From the NCBI RefSeq assembly GCF_002095575.1, contig NZ_MLJJ01000031.1, positions 1 through 48,528 on the forward strand: a stretch of DNA of 48,528 nt, in the 5' to 3' direction. Both the position numbers and the translations under genes were made by a program. Below the pieces are notes generated by a model, which saw only the letters and a program-made list of their open reading frames with translations, made no database searches and was not told the DNA's origin. Shown one piece after another: positions 18,795-27,034 of the stretch. The DNA is from Pantoea septica. GTDB lineage: Bacteria; Pseudomonadota; Gammaproteobacteria; Enterobacterales; Enterobacteriaceae. Numbering within the stretch: the first letter of the stretch is position 1; each line of letters opens with the position of its first letter.

Positions 18795-18818
18795 CGAGGG
18801 CGGCGCAAGCCGCCCTCG
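18795..18818. terminator. Bidirectional terminator between hemW and the ABC genes
   Basis: Perfect 10-bp stem CGAGGGCGGC/GCCGCCCTCG with GCAA loop between convergent stop codons at 18784 and 18822. There is no long T-run in either direction. Confidence 0.65.
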
Positions 18819-18821
18819 CCG

Positions 18822-19892
18822 TTATGCCTTCGGGAAAATCCACAGATGGTTTTCCGGCAGCGCCAGATAGCCGTGCTGCGGGTCGCGCACCTCATTGCCG
18901 TACGCGCGAATAGCGAAATCGTCGCCCGCGGTGCGGAACAGGTACTCCCAGCGGTCGCCGAGATACATGCTGGTGACCAGCGGCAGTTCCAGCTGGTTCT
19001 CGCCCGGCCCGTCCACCAGCCTTACACGCTCGACGCGGATCACCGCCGTGCCCTCCTGGCCCTGCCGCACCCCCTCTCCCGCTCTGCCCCACAGGCTCCA
19101 GCCTTTGCCCTCAATACGCGCTTTACCGTCGCGCAGCTCGGCGATTTTCCCGTGCAGCCGATTGTTGCTGCCCATGAACTCGGCGGTAAACAGGGTTTTC
19201 GGCGAGCCGTACATTTCCTGCGGCGTGCCCTGCTGCTCGATCTTGCCGTTATTCAGCAGCAGGATGCGGTCGGAAATCGCCATCGCCTCGTTTTGATCGT
19301 GCGTCACCATCAGCGCCGACAGGCCCAGCTTGATGATCAGTTCACGCAGGAAAACGCGCGCCTCTTCCCGCAGCTTGGCGTCGAGGTTCGACAGCGGCTC
19401 ATCCAGCAGAATCACCGGCGGGTTATAAACCAGCGCGCGGCCAATGGCGACGCGCTGCTGCTGCCCGCCCGAGAGCTGATGCGGATGGCGCTTGCCCAGA
19501 TGGCCCAGCCCCAGCTGATTGAGTACGTCCTGCACCCGCTGATTAATCTCCGCGGAAGCAACCTTACGCAGCTTTAACGGATAGGCCACGTTCTCGAACA
19601 CCGTCTTATGCGGCCAGAGCGCGTAGGACTGAAACACCAGCCCGAGGTTGCGCTCTTCCGCCGGGATCTCGCTGCGCGGCGTACCGGCATATACCTGGTT
19701 TTTGCCGATGATAATCTTGCCCTGAGTCGGCTTTTCCAGCCCGGCGACGGCGCGCAGCAGCGTAGTTTTACCGCTGCCGGAGGGGCCAAGCAGCGACACC
19801 ACTTCGCCGCGCTGTAAATTCATGGAGACCCCTTTCAGAACCGGGTTGTCGCCATAGGTCAAATGCAGATTTTCTACGGATAATTCAATCAT
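18822..19892 (-). CDS. ABC importer ATP-binding protein (AfuC/FbpC-like)
   Basis: This 356-residue ATPase drives the importer encoded upstream. Walker A GPSGSGKTT is at residues 36-44; the Q-loop LVFQSYALWPH, signature LSGGQQQRV, Walker B VILLDEPLSNLD and switch His in MVTHDQNEA follow. The C-terminal 120 residues form a TOBE-like regulatory domain. The frame extends upstream through the permease gene, but the ATG at 19892 gives a normal N-terminus (MIELSVENLHLTYGD) and overlaps the permease stop by 8 bp. Family members handle ferric iron, thiamine, phosphonates or sugar phosphates, so the substrate is open. This gene ends the five-gene kinase-regulator-binding protein-permease-ATPase series. 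Confidence 0.9.
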   Translation of the reverse strand: MIELSVENLHLTYGDNPVLKGVSMNLQRGEVVSLLGPSGSGKTTLLRAVAGLEKPTQGKIIIGKNQVYAGTPRSEIPAEERNLGLVFQSYALWPHKTVFENVAYPLKLRKVASAEINQRVQDVLNQLGLGHLGKRHPHQLSGGQQQRVAIGRALVYNPPVILLDEPLSNLDAKLREEARVFLRELIIKLGLSALMVTHDQNEAMAISDRILLLNNGKIEQQGTPQEMYGSPKTLFTAEFMGSNNRLHGKIAELRDGKARIEGKGWSLWGRAGEGVRQGQEGTAVIRVERVRLVDGPGENQLELPLVTSMYLGDRWEYLFRTAGDDFAIRAYGNEVRDPQHGYLALPENHLWIFPKA

Positions 19893-21654
19893 GTAATTTA
19901 ACTCCAAATCGCAGGGCGATACCCAGGCCCACCACCACCAGCAGGATGTTAATAAAGGAGAGCGCGGCGACGATATCGATCGCGCCCGCCGCCCACAGGG
20001 AAACCAGCATTGAGCCGATGGTTTCCGTGCCGGGCGACAGCAGATAAACGCCGGTGGAGTATTCGCGTTCAAAAATCAGGAACATCAGCAGCCAGGAGCC
20101 GATCAGGCCGTAGCGAGAGAGCGGGATCGTCACGTGGCGCGTGATCTGCCCGCGCGTGGCGCCGGTGCTGCGCGCCGCCTCTTCCAGCTCGGGCCCCACC
20201 TGCAGCAGCGTCGAGGAGATCAGCCGCAGGCCATAGGCCATCCACACCACGGTATAGGCCAGCCAGACGCTGAAGATGGTGCTGCGCAGCGAGCGCAGCC
20301 AGACGATGAGGTTATCGCGCAGCCACTGCGACCAGGTGAAATCAGAAAGCCAGCCCGATTTAAGCGAGTTGTCCAGCCACAGCGGCAGGAACAAAAACAC
20401 CCAGAGAAACGCCAGGCCCGCCAGCAGCCCCGGCACGGCGCGCGGCACCAGCACGCTGTAGTCAAGGAAGCGCGTGGTGTTGTCAGGCTTGCGGTGCATG
20501 GCGATGCCGATGAACAGGTAGCATGCCACCGCCAGCGCCCCGCCGATCACGCCGATCGCCATGGAGTTGACGATGGCGCGCAGCAGATTTGGCTGCGCCC
20601 AGATAGTCTGGAAGGTTTTGATCGACAGCTCGTCCCACAGCGAGACGCCGACGCCCCAGTTAGAGATAAAGGCGCGCAGCACCACGCCCAACAGCGGTAC
20701 GCCGATGGTCACGGTCAGCCAGAACGCCACTACCGCGCCCGCCACCCAGCGCCATTTCCCCAGCGGCAAGGCGCGCGCCTGGGAAGCCTTGCCCTTAACG
20801 GTCACGAAGCGGTTGGCGGTGCGCATCAGGCGGCGCTGCAGCATCACCAGCGGAATGGTGATGCAGATCAGCACCACGGCCACTGCGGCCATCAGGTGAT
20901 ACGAAGGCGTGCCGAGCTTATTGGTCAGCTGGTAGAGGTAGGTCGCCAGCACCATATTCCCTTCGGGATCGCCCAGCACCAGCATTAAGCCGAAGACTTC
21001 CAGTCCGAGAAAGAACAGCAGTACCACGGCATAGAGGATCGAGGGGCGCACCATCGGCAGGCTCACCGCCGTCATTACCTGCAGCGGCGAGGCGCCGGCG
21101 ATGCGCGCCGCCTCCTCTACATCCGATCCCACGCTGCGCAGCGCCGAGGAGATATAGAGGTAGGCATGGGGAACGTGCGTCAGCCCCGCAATCACCACGA
21201 TGCTCGACATATCGTAGATATTCCACGGCACGAAGCCGAGCAGAGACTGCGCCCACAGCGAGAAGAAGCCGACCGGCCCGGCGGCCACCACATAGCCGAA
21301 TCCCAGCACCATCGGCGAGACGAAGATCGGCACGAGGATCAGCGGCTCGATAATGCGTCTGCCCGGCAGGTCGGTACGCACCATCAGAAACGCCAGGATG
21401 CCGCCCAGCGGAATGGCGATGATCACCAGCCCAAAGGCGAGAATAAAGCCGCTCTTCAGCGCCTTGTAGAAGTCCGGGTCGGTGAAAATAAATTCAAATG
21501 ACTCCAGGCTCCACTCTTTTGACGGCGCAAAAAAGGGGGCGGATAAAAAACTCTGGATGACGATAAACGATAGCGGAACATAGATAACCAGCGCGGTTAA
21601 CAGCACCACGACGCCACGCGGCAGGCTTTGCCACTTTCTGCGCAATGCATTCAT
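19885..21654 (-). CDS. ABC importer permease with two fused permease domains (AfuB/FbpB-like)
   Basis: A 589-residue inner-membrane protein made of two homologous permease halves of about 290 residues, each with about six helices, as in FbpB, AfuB and ThiP. Each half contains an EAA loop that docks the ATPase: EEAARIAGASPLQVMTAVSLP in the first and EEAARSTGATRGQITRHVTIP in the second. It needs no second permease subunit. It overlaps the ATPase gene by 8 bp and lies 71 bp downstream of the binding-protein gene, with a hairpin in that gap. Confidence 0.92.
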   Translation of the reverse strand: MNALRRKWQSLPRGVVVLLTALVIYVPLSFIVIQSFLSAPFFAPSKEWSLESFEFIFTDPDFYKALKSGFILAFGLVIIAIPLGGILAFLMVRTDLPGRRIIEPLILVPIFVSPMVLGFGYVVAAGPVGFFSLWAQSLLGFVPWNIYDMSSIVVIAGLTHVPHAYLYISSALRSVGSDVEEAARIAGASPLQVMTAVSLPMVRPSILYAVVLLFFLGLEVFGLMLVLGDPEGNMVLATYLYQLTNKLGTPSYHLMAAVAVVLICITIPLVMLQRRLMRTANRFVTVKGKASQARALPLGKWRWVAGAVVAFWLTVTIGVPLLGVVLRAFISNWGVGVSLWDELSIKTFQTIWAQPNLLRAIVNSMAIGVIGGALAVACYLFIGIAMHRKPDNTTRFLDYSVLVPRAVPGLLAGLAFLWVFLFLPLWLDNSLKSGWLSDFTWSQWLRDNLIVWLRSLRSTIFSVWLAYTVVWMAYGLRLISSTLLQVGPELEEAARSTGATRGQITRHVTIPLSRYGLIGSWLLMFLIFEREYSTGVYLLSPGTETIGSMLVSLWAAGAIDIVAALSFINILLVVVGLGIALRFGVKLHD

Positions 21655-21688
21655 ATTGAGACCCTGAATGGCGAAATCTTAGGAAAGA

Positions 21689-21715
21689 GAAGCGCGACGC
21701 AGCGGGCCGCGCTTC
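21689..21715 (-). promoter_or_regulatory. Hairpin between binding-protein and permease genes
   Basis: Perfect 8-bp stem GAAGCGCG/CGCGCTTC with an 11-base loop and no T-run. Stems in this position often protect the 3' end of the binding-protein mRNA so that it is made in excess of the membrane subunits. Confidence 0.5.
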
Positions 21716-21725
21716 CGAACTGCCG

Positions 21726-22814
21726 TTATTTACCGGCGGCTGCGCGCCACTGCTTGATGTAATCCAGACGTTTTTTCGGCTGCAGGTACTCCAGCAGGCT
21801 TTCGTCTACCGGGATAGGCTTCAGCGCATTGCCTAACATTTTGGTCAGGCCGTCGATATCGTTTTTGCCTTCAATATCGTTACGCAGCGAGGGAATGTCG
21901 GCCTGATTCGCCAGAATGGTTTGCCCTTTTTCAGAGAGGACGTAATCGAGCCACAGCTTTGCCGCATGGCTGTTCTGGGCCTGCTGGCTGATAAAGGAGA
22001 CGCGCGACAGCACCAGCGTGTAATCCTTCGGATAAGAGATGCCCAGCGAAGGATCGGTTTTGGCGCGGGCTTCAGCGTAGGAGCCGAGAATATTGAAGCC
22101 GATCAGGTTTTCGCCAGAAGAAACCCTCTCCATCATGGTGCCGGTAGAGGACTGCACCGCTAAGCCGCCCTTCGCCACTTCGGCAAGGGTTTTAAAATAG
22201 TCTGGATCGGCCTTCGAATCCTGTACCGACAGCATGAAGCCCAGCCCCGATTTTTCAATATCGTAGGTGGTGACCTTGCTCTTGAATTTGTCCGTCTGGC
22301 TGGCGATCAGCTTCGCCAGCGCGGCGTGCGAATCGGGCACCTCGCCAGCCGGGATCAGCCGCTTGTTATAGATAATCACCACCGGCTCGTAGGTGGTGCC
22401 GTACGCGCGGTTTTTCCACACCGACCACTTCGGCAGCTGAGCGAGCTCGGGCGACTGATACTCCTGGGCGTAGTCGGTCGCCAGCTTCAGACCGGTATCC
22501 ATGGAGGAGCTCCAGACCACGTCGCCGCTGGTGCCGCCGGAGGCCTGCTCGCTGATAAAGCGGTTGTACAGCTCGGTGCTGTTCATGTCGTTATATTCGA
22601 CTTTGATACCGGGATAGGTGGCCTCGAACCCCTTGATCAGCGGCCCTGCGGCTTTGGTGTCGGTGGTGGAATAGACCACGACTTTGCCTTCTTTGGTCGC
22701 GGCGTCGATAACGCCCTGGTAGTCCGCCGGATACCCCTGTGGCGGTGCGGAGAAGGCGGAACAGGAGACAAATACGGTCGCGGCAACCAGAGTAAGAGGA
22801 TAGTTTTTCGACAT
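21726..22814 (-). CDS. Periplasmic substrate-binding protein (AfuA/FbpA-like)
   Basis: The 362-residue product starts with a signal peptide (MSKNYPLTLVAATVFVSCSAFSA). The mature part opens with EGKVVVYSTTDTKAAGPLIKGFEATYPGIKVEYND, typical of the family 1/extracellular solute-binding group that includes AfuA and FbpA. AfuA-type proteins first described as iron binders have been shown to bind sugar phosphates, so iron should not be assumed. The neighbouring CitA/DcuS-like kinase points to an organic anion. The frame extends 47 codons upstream, but the 22814 ATG gives the signal peptide. A 176-bp gap with a dyad separates it from the regulator gene, so it probably has its own promoter. Confidence 0.88.
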   Translation of the reverse strand: MSKNYPLTLVAATVFVSCSAFSAPPQGYPADYQGVIDAATKEGKVVVYSTTDTKAAGPLIKGFEATYPGIKVEYNDMNSTELYNRFISEQASGGTSGDVVWSSSMDTGLKLATDYAQEYQSPELAQLPKWSVWKNRAYGTTYEPVVIIYNKRLIPAGEVPDSHAALAKLIASQTDKFKSKVTTYDIEKSGLGFMLSVQDSKADPDYFKTLAEVAKGGLAVQSSTGTMMERVSSGENLIGFNILGSYAEARAKTDPSLGISYPKDYTLVLSRVSFISQQAQNSHAAKLWLDYVLSEKGQTILANQADIPSLRNDIEGKNDIDGLTKMLGNALKPIPVDESLLEYLQPKKRLDYIKQWRAAAGK

Positions 22815-22911
22815 TATATTTAACCTTTTAGTTACACTTTGGGAACTAAGGGTCAACATAGTCGATTGGGTCCGCCAGACAAGAGGTGCCCGGGCGTTAT
22901 CTTCGCGAAGT

Positions 22912-22943
22912 GTGATTATCGGCGTTTTTTCGGCGATTAACAC
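22912..22943 (-). promoter_or_regulatory. Candidate response-regulator site before the binding-protein gene
   Basis: Arms GTGATTATCGGCG and CGGCGATTAACAC form an imperfect inverted repeat (10 of 13 positions) around TTTTTT, 98 bp upstream of the binding-protein start. On position alone it is a candidate site for the regulator encoded just upstream. Confidence 0.45.
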
Positions 22944-22964
22944 CATTAAAACCACGTAGAGGCC

Positions 22965-22983
22965 GCGCGCCCTTATTGCGCGC
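22965..22983 (-). terminator. Hairpin after the response-regulator gene
   Basis: Perfect 6-bp GCGCGC stem with a 7-base loop just after the regulator stop codon. It has no T-run nearby; it may reduce read-through from the kinase-regulator pair into the transporter genes. Confidence 0.4.
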
Positions 22984-22990
22984 GATCACA

Positions 22991-23692
22991 CTATTGCAGG
23001 CCGCTCATTTTGCGATAGAGTCGGCGCGGATGCCCGATGTTGCCGTACTGCATTTCGACGCTGATAAAGCCGATCTCCACGCAATACTCCAGATAACGGC
23101 GGCCGGTGGTTTTACTGATCCCGACGCTCTCTACCACCTGCTCCACCGACCAGCTGCGGTCAGGCGCATCGCTGAAAAAGCGTTTAACTCGCGTCAGGGT
23201 CAGAGACTCGATGCCTTTAGTCGACGGCGCGGGCGGCGCGTCGCTGGTCGGCAGGTTGAACAGCTTGTCCAGGGCATGCTGGTCCACATTGGTCATCTGG
23301 CGCATCGTCTGCACCAGCAGCATAAAGCGTTCCAGCGAGGCGCGCAGGCGGTGAAAAAAGACCGGCTTGAGCAGATAGTCCAGCGCGCCGCTGCGCATCG
23401 CGTGGCTACAGGTCTGCATATCGCTCGCGGCGGTAATAAAGATCACGGAACAGTCAAAACGCTTCAGCAGCGGGTCGTCGATCAGCGTGACGCCCTGCCC
23501 GTCCGGCAAATAGTTGTCGAGCAGCACCAGCCGCGGCTGATGCTGCTCGATCAGCTGGCGCGCCTGCTCCAGCGTGGCCGCGATGCCCGCCACGCGCAGA
23601 TGGAAATGCTGCTCGATAAACTCGCGGTGCAAATCGGCGAGGTGCGGCTCATCTTCCACAATCACGACTTTGAGCGGCTTAGCGTTGTTCAT
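22991..23692 (-). CDS. CitB/DcuR-family response regulator
   Basis: A 233-residue two-component regulator. The receiver domain (residues 1-120) has acidic residues in VEDEP, the phosphoacceptor Asp at residue 59 in LVLLDNYLPDG, and the conserved Lys in DYLLKPV. A linker leads to a C-terminal helix-turn-helix (WSVEQVVESVGISKTTGRRYLEYCVEIGFISVE) typical of the CitB/DcuR/DpiA group, which answers to extracellular carboxylates. Its ATG overlaps the 3' end of the kinase gene by 14 bp. The target is probably the transporter genes directly downstream, and perhaps its own operon. Confidence 0.92.
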   Translation of the reverse strand: MNNAKPLKVVIVEDEPHLADLHREFIEQHFHLRVAGIAATLEQARQLIEQHQPRLVLLDNYLPDGQGVTLIDDPLLKRFDCSVIFITAASDMQTCSHAMRSGALDYLLKPVFFHRLRASLERFMLLVQTMRQMTNVDQHALDKLFNLPTSDAPPAPSTKGIESLTLTRVKRFFSDAPDRSWSVEQVVESVGISKTTGRRYLEYCVEIGFISVEMQYGNIGHPRRLYRKMSGLQ

Positions 23693-25337
23693 GAGAAATT
23701 CCTGTCGAAGCGGCGGACGGGAACGGAATAAAAATGGTGAAAATCGTTCCCTGCGGCGCGTTGTCGTTGATTTCGATGCTGCCGCCCGCCTGATGAACGT
23801 ATCCCGCCGCCAGATAGAGTCCGATGCCGTGCTCCGAGCCGAGCGGATCGTCGCCGCTGAAGGGCTTGCTGGTTACGCCCTGCTCGAACAGATGCGGTTT
23901 CAGCTGTTCGTCCACGCCGCAGCCCTGATCGGCCACTTCGATCAACAGCTCCTGATTGCGATCGGAAATATAGAGCTCCACCGGAGGAGCAGGTTTTTTC
24001 ACCTTGAGCGTAGCGTCTACGGCGTTATCCAGCACGTTGCCTACCACTGACATCAGCGCGGTTTCGCTAATGGTCGCGGGGATGCGCATGAGCTGACAGG
24101 CGGGATCGAACTTAAGCTCCACCCCTTTTTCACGGGCGCTGACATATTTTCCCAGCAGCAGCCCGCACAGCGCCGGCGAAGTAAAGCGTGCCGAGACGAA
24201 ATCGAGCACCTGCTGCGCGCCGGCGGACTGCGCCTGAATATAACGCATCGCATCCTCGTAGCGCTGCATCTGCAGCAGCCCCACCAGCGTGGCGGTCCAG
24301 TTGAGCTGTTCATGGCGCATAATGCGCAAATTATCCGCATAGCGCTTTACCTGGCTCAACTGGCTGCTCAGGGTGTTGATGTCGTTTTTATCGCGGAAGC
24401 TGCAGACCCAGCCGCCCGGCACGCCAGGTTCAAGATCGATAGTAACCCGGTTGACGATTACCTGACGCTGATTCAGGACGGTGATCTGATCGTGCCGGCC
24501 CTCGCTCGCTTGTCCGCCGCTCTGGCTGAGAAAAGCGGGATGGATCTGCATCACCTCATGCAGCGGCTTGCCCAGCAGTTCGCTCTCGCTGCGATCGATC
24601 TCCAGCAGCTCCCTGGCGGCGCGATTGATTAAGATCAGCTGCTTTTCTGCGTTAACGGCGAAGACCCCCTCATACATCGCCTCGAGCAGCGCTTTTTGCT
24701 GCAGCACCAGCAGCGCGATATCTTTCGGCTCCAGCCAGAACATCTGCTTTTTGAGGTTGCGGCTAAAAGCCCATGAAAAAATAAACAGCAAAACCAGCAG
24801 CGCCAGGCCGTAGAGGCTCGCCTGCCACAGCAGGCTGACGTTGATGTTGGCGATATAGGAGGTGAGATAACCAACCGAGACGATGCCGATCACCTGATGG
24901 CGGGCATCAAAAATGGGGGCTTTGCTGCGCAGCGATACGCCGATGCCGCCCTTACGCACCGAAATAATGGTTTTCCCCTGCAGCACCTCGGCATTATCGC
25001 CGCCAATTAGCGGCAAATTAAGGCGTTCGGGCGATTCAGAATGATAGAGATGCTGCTCGCGCGCGTCGCCTATCACGATATAGCTCGCGTCGCTTTGCTC
25101 GCGCAGCGGCTGGATCAGACGCGCAATGGCGGCGATATCGCGGCTCGCCACCTTCTCCGCCAGGCCGGGCATCAGCGCGATTTCGCTCGCCTGCACTCGC
25201 GCGCGCTGCCCCAGATCGTGATGCAGTTGCCGGTCGATAAAATGAAACAGGATCGCGCCCTGCAGCGCCAGCAGCAGGCAGGAAAACAGCACCAGCGAGA
25301 GGAAGAGCTTTACCTGAAAAGGCAGTCTGCGTTTCAT
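23679..25337 (-). CDS. CitA/DcuS-family membrane sensor histidine kinase
   Basis: The 552-residue kinase has a first membrane helix (about 9-34), a periplasmic sensor domain (about 35-165), a second helix (about 170-192), a cytoplasmic PAS domain (about 215-310), and a Spo0B-type dimerisation helix with the phosphorylated His at residue 342 in RIMRHEQLNW. The ATPase part has VVGNVLDNAVDAT, VADQGCGVDEQ and SEHGIGLYLAAGYV. This order is that of CitA, DcuS and DpiB, which sense citrate or C4-dicarboxylates; the ligand here is unknown. The preferred start MKRRLPFQVKLFLSLVLF is 19 codons inside the longest frame. It is the first gene of the module, overlapping the regulator gene. Confidence 0.92.
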   Translation of the reverse strand: MKRRLPFQVKLFLSLVLFSCLLLALQGAILFHFIDRQLHHDLGQRARVQASEIALMPGLAEKVASRDIAAIARLIQPLREQSDASYIVIGDAREQHLYHSESPERLNLPLIGGDNAEVLQGKTIISVRKGGIGVSLRSKAPIFDARHQVIGIVSVGYLTSYIANINVSLLWQASLYGLALLVLLFIFSWAFSRNLKKQMFWLEPKDIALLVLQQKALLEAMYEGVFAVNAEKQLILINRAARELLEIDRSESELLGKPLHEVMQIHPAFLSQSGGQASEGRHDQITVLNQRQVIVNRVTIDLEPGVPGGWVCSFRDKNDINTLSSQLSQVKRYADNLRIMRHEQLNWTATLVGLLQMQRYEDAMRYIQAQSAGAQQVLDFVSARFTSPALCGLLLGKYVSAREKGVELKFDPACQLMRIPATISETALMSVVGNVLDNAVDATLKVKKPAPPVELYISDRNQELLIEVADQGCGVDEQLKPHLFEQGVTSKPFSGDDPLGSEHGIGLYLAAGYVHQAGGSIEINDNAPQGTIFTIFIPFPSAASTGISHEQR

Positions 25338-25546
25338 ACAACCTGTTAAATAGAGGAGCGGGTGCGCGGCATCAGGCAAGACTAGCATGGGCACAGGCGG
25401 CCAGCGGCTGGCTAAGCCCAGAGTTGTGAACTGGCTACCATCTCAGCGAGACGGCTGAATCGCTGCATTGAGGGGCACGTCAGCCGCTGCCTCTGTCCAT
25501 ACAGCCGTCCAGGTGTATAAGTGGTTAAAATAAATTAATATAAATG

Positions 25547-25575
25547 TTGCCAAACCTCATGCGCTGTGGCTTAAT
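25547..25575 (+). promoter_or_regulatory. Promoter of the cspA-like gene
   Basis: -35 TTGCCA and -10 CTTAAT are 17 bp apart, followed by a short gap to the cold box. The layout and the GTGGCTTAAT context match the known E. coli cspA promoter. Confidence 0.8.
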
Positions 25576-25581
25576 AGCGCC

Positions 25582-25746
25582 ATCGGTTTGGAATACAGAC
25601 CTTATGAAAGCAGTTTTAGTAAAGCAGTCCTCAGTTCAAGTGTTATCCAAAGATACCCTTCTTCGTGAGCTCCTCCTAAGCGCCCCATAAGTAATTCTCA
25701 GGCCATCTTCGCCGCTTTTAGTGGCTCATAAATTAAGGAAATATCT
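25582..25746 (+). promoter_or_regulatory. Thermosensing cspA 5' leader with cold box
   Basis: The 165-nt leader starts near the cold box CGGTTTGGAATACAGACC (25584-25601) and continues with GAAAGCAGT, GTTATCCAAAGATACCC and a terminal AAGGAAATATCT ribosome site. It aligns with the E. coli cspA leader, whose RNA structure changes with temperature to favour translation in the cold. Exact start of transcription is inferred. Confidence 0.8.
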
Positions 25747-25959
25747 ATGTCTAACAAAATGACTGGTTTAGTAAAATGGTTCAACTCTGACAAAGGTTTC
25801 GGCTTCATCACTCCGGACGACGGCAGCAAAGATGTATTCGTACACTTCTCTGCAATCCAGAGCGACAGCTACAAAACCCTCGACGAAGGCCAGAAAGTCT
25901 CTTTCACCATCGAAAATGGTGCTAAAGGCCCTGCTGCCGGCAACGTCACCGCGCTGTAA
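25747..25959 (+). CDS. cspA: Major cold-shock protein, CspA type
   Basis: A 70-residue OB-fold RNA chaperone that melts mRNA structures at low temperature. It has both nucleic-acid motifs, KGFGFI (RNP1) and VFVHF (RNP2), and ends [13 protein letters not shown]. It differs from E. coli CspA at only a few positions (for example SNK for SGK at the N-terminus). The promoter and long leader are of the cspA type, which supports the cspA name over cspB or cspG. In E. coli cspA lies elsewhere, so its position here, between a transporter module and yggN, is part of a rearranged segment. Confidence 0.92.
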   Translation: MSNKMTGLVKWFNSDKGFGFITPDDGSKDVFVHFSAIQSDSYKTLDEGQKVSFTIENGAKGPAAGNVTAL

Positions 25960-26033
25960 GACGCGTCTGTTATCAGCGACGCTTACAACAGCGATGAAGG
26001 CGCAAGCCTGAGCGGCTAAGCTGCCGCTGATAA

Positions 26034-26064
26034 TGAAAAAACCCGCCCTGTGCGGGTTTTTTCA
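26034..26064 (+). terminator. cspA terminator
   Basis: Stem AAAAAACCCGC/GCGGGTTTTTT with a 5-base loop; the A- and T-runs would let it work on both strands. Confidence 0.9.
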
Positions 26065-26217
26065 TATCGGTCTCCCCTTGAGCGGCCCGCGCTCTCCTCG
26101 CACCCGTTAAATTTATCAGCCACACTTACCCAAAGCCGTAGTCGGCACTGCCATTGTGCATTACACTGCGCGCTGCAAAAACTGAGTAGATTAACGATTA
26201 AACAGGCGGTAACGGCG

Positions 26218-26694
26218 ATGAACGGAACGATCACAACCTGGTTTCAGGACAAAGGTTTTGGATTTATCAAAGATGAGAACGGCGACAATCGCTATTTTCA
26301 CGTGATCAAGGTCGCCAACCCTGAGCTAATCAAAAAGAATGCGGCGGTGACCTTCGAACCCACCACCAACAGCAAGGGGCTGTCAGCTTATGCTGTGAAG
26401 GTAATGCCGGAGAGCAAATATATCTTTATCGCCGGCGAGCGCATCAAGCTCACCGCAATCAAATCTTTCGTGGTCTTCAGCGAAGAGGTGCCGGCGGATA
26501 GCCGCATCGATAAAGAGAACACCGTGCTCTCTGTGGGTTCGCTGCTGAATAACATCCGGCCGAAAACCGAAGCCAGGCCTGGCGAAATGCGCACGGTGAG
26601 AAAGCTGGCGATCACCACTTTCCAGGGAACGACGCTGATCTTCTCGGAAGATGAGATCGACGTCGATGCCACGGCGAAAATGCTTAAAGTCTGA
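26218..26694 (+). CDS. Cold-shock-domain protein with a C-terminal extension
   Basis: The 158-residue product begins [32 protein letters not shown], an N-terminal half cold-shock domain. RNP1 (KGFGFI) is intact but the RNP2 position reads YFHV rather than VFVHF. After about residue 65 the sequence departs from cold-shock proteins ([27 protein letters not shown]...[13 protein letters not shown]...[21 protein letters not shown]) and has no motif I can name. The ATG at 26218 follows AGGCGG; a longer frame from 26050 adds a tail without family features. It lies 150 bp after the cspA terminator and 52 bp before ymjA. RNA binding is likely; the role is unknown. Confidence 0.8.
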   Translation: MNGTITTWFQDKGFGFIKDENGDNRYFHVIKVANPELIKKNAAVTFEPTTNSKGLSAYAVKVMPESKYIFIAGERIKLTAIKSFVVFSEEVPADSRIDKENTVLSVGSLLNNIRPKTEARPGEMRTVRKLAITTFQGTTLIFSEDEIDVDATAKMLKV

Positions 26695-26746
26695 GATACG
26701 GCAGACAGTCCCGAAAGTACAACAGGCGTTACCCTGGAGATTCTTT

Positions 26747-26992
26747 ATGAACGATGAAATACCAATCAGATACTACGACGTTGCGGATGAGTATGCGACG
26801 GAGAGCGACAAGCCGGTAGACGAATCGGAACGCGATTCGCTGGCGCGCTATTTCCAGCTGCTGATCACGCGCCTGATGAATAATGAGGAAATCAGCGAAG
26901 AAGCGCAGCATGAAATGGCTGTGGAAGCGGGCATCGACGCGCAGCGTATTGACGAGATCGCTGAGTTTCTTAATCAGTGGGGCAACGAGTAA
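26747..26992 (+). CDS. ymjA: YmjA/DUF2543 family small protein
   Basis: An 81-residue acidic protein ([20 protein letters not shown]...). It closely resembles E. coli YmjA (DUF2543), sharing [22 protein letters not shown] and the exact ending [14 protein letters not shown]. Function is not known. It has no signal peptide or membrane helix and reads as mostly helical. A good start sits after CTGGAGATTCTTT. It may be co-transcribed with the cold-shock-domain gene 52 bp upstream. In E. coli ymjA is at a different locus. Confidence 0.85.
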   Translation: MNDEIPIRYYDVADEYATESDKPVDESERDSLARYFQLLITRLMNNEEISEEAQHEMAVEAGIDAQRIDEIAEFLNQWGNE

Positions 26993-27000
26993 TCCCGCAA

Positions 27001-27033
27001 GGCGCGCCTGAAATCAGCAAGCGCGCCGCCTTC
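27001..27033. terminator. Terminator between convergent ymjA and yggN
   Basis: Stem GGCGCGC/GCGCGCC with a 13-base loop followed by GCCTTCTTT on the plus strand, lying between the two stop codons. Confidence 0.65.
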
Positions 27034-27034
27034 T

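Noticed and set aside
25604..25690. 28-codon ORF (MKAVLVKQSSVQVL...) upstream of cspA
   Set aside because: It lies in a segment that aligns with the structured, non-coding E. coli cspA leader; similarity is at the RNA level and there is no good ribosome site.
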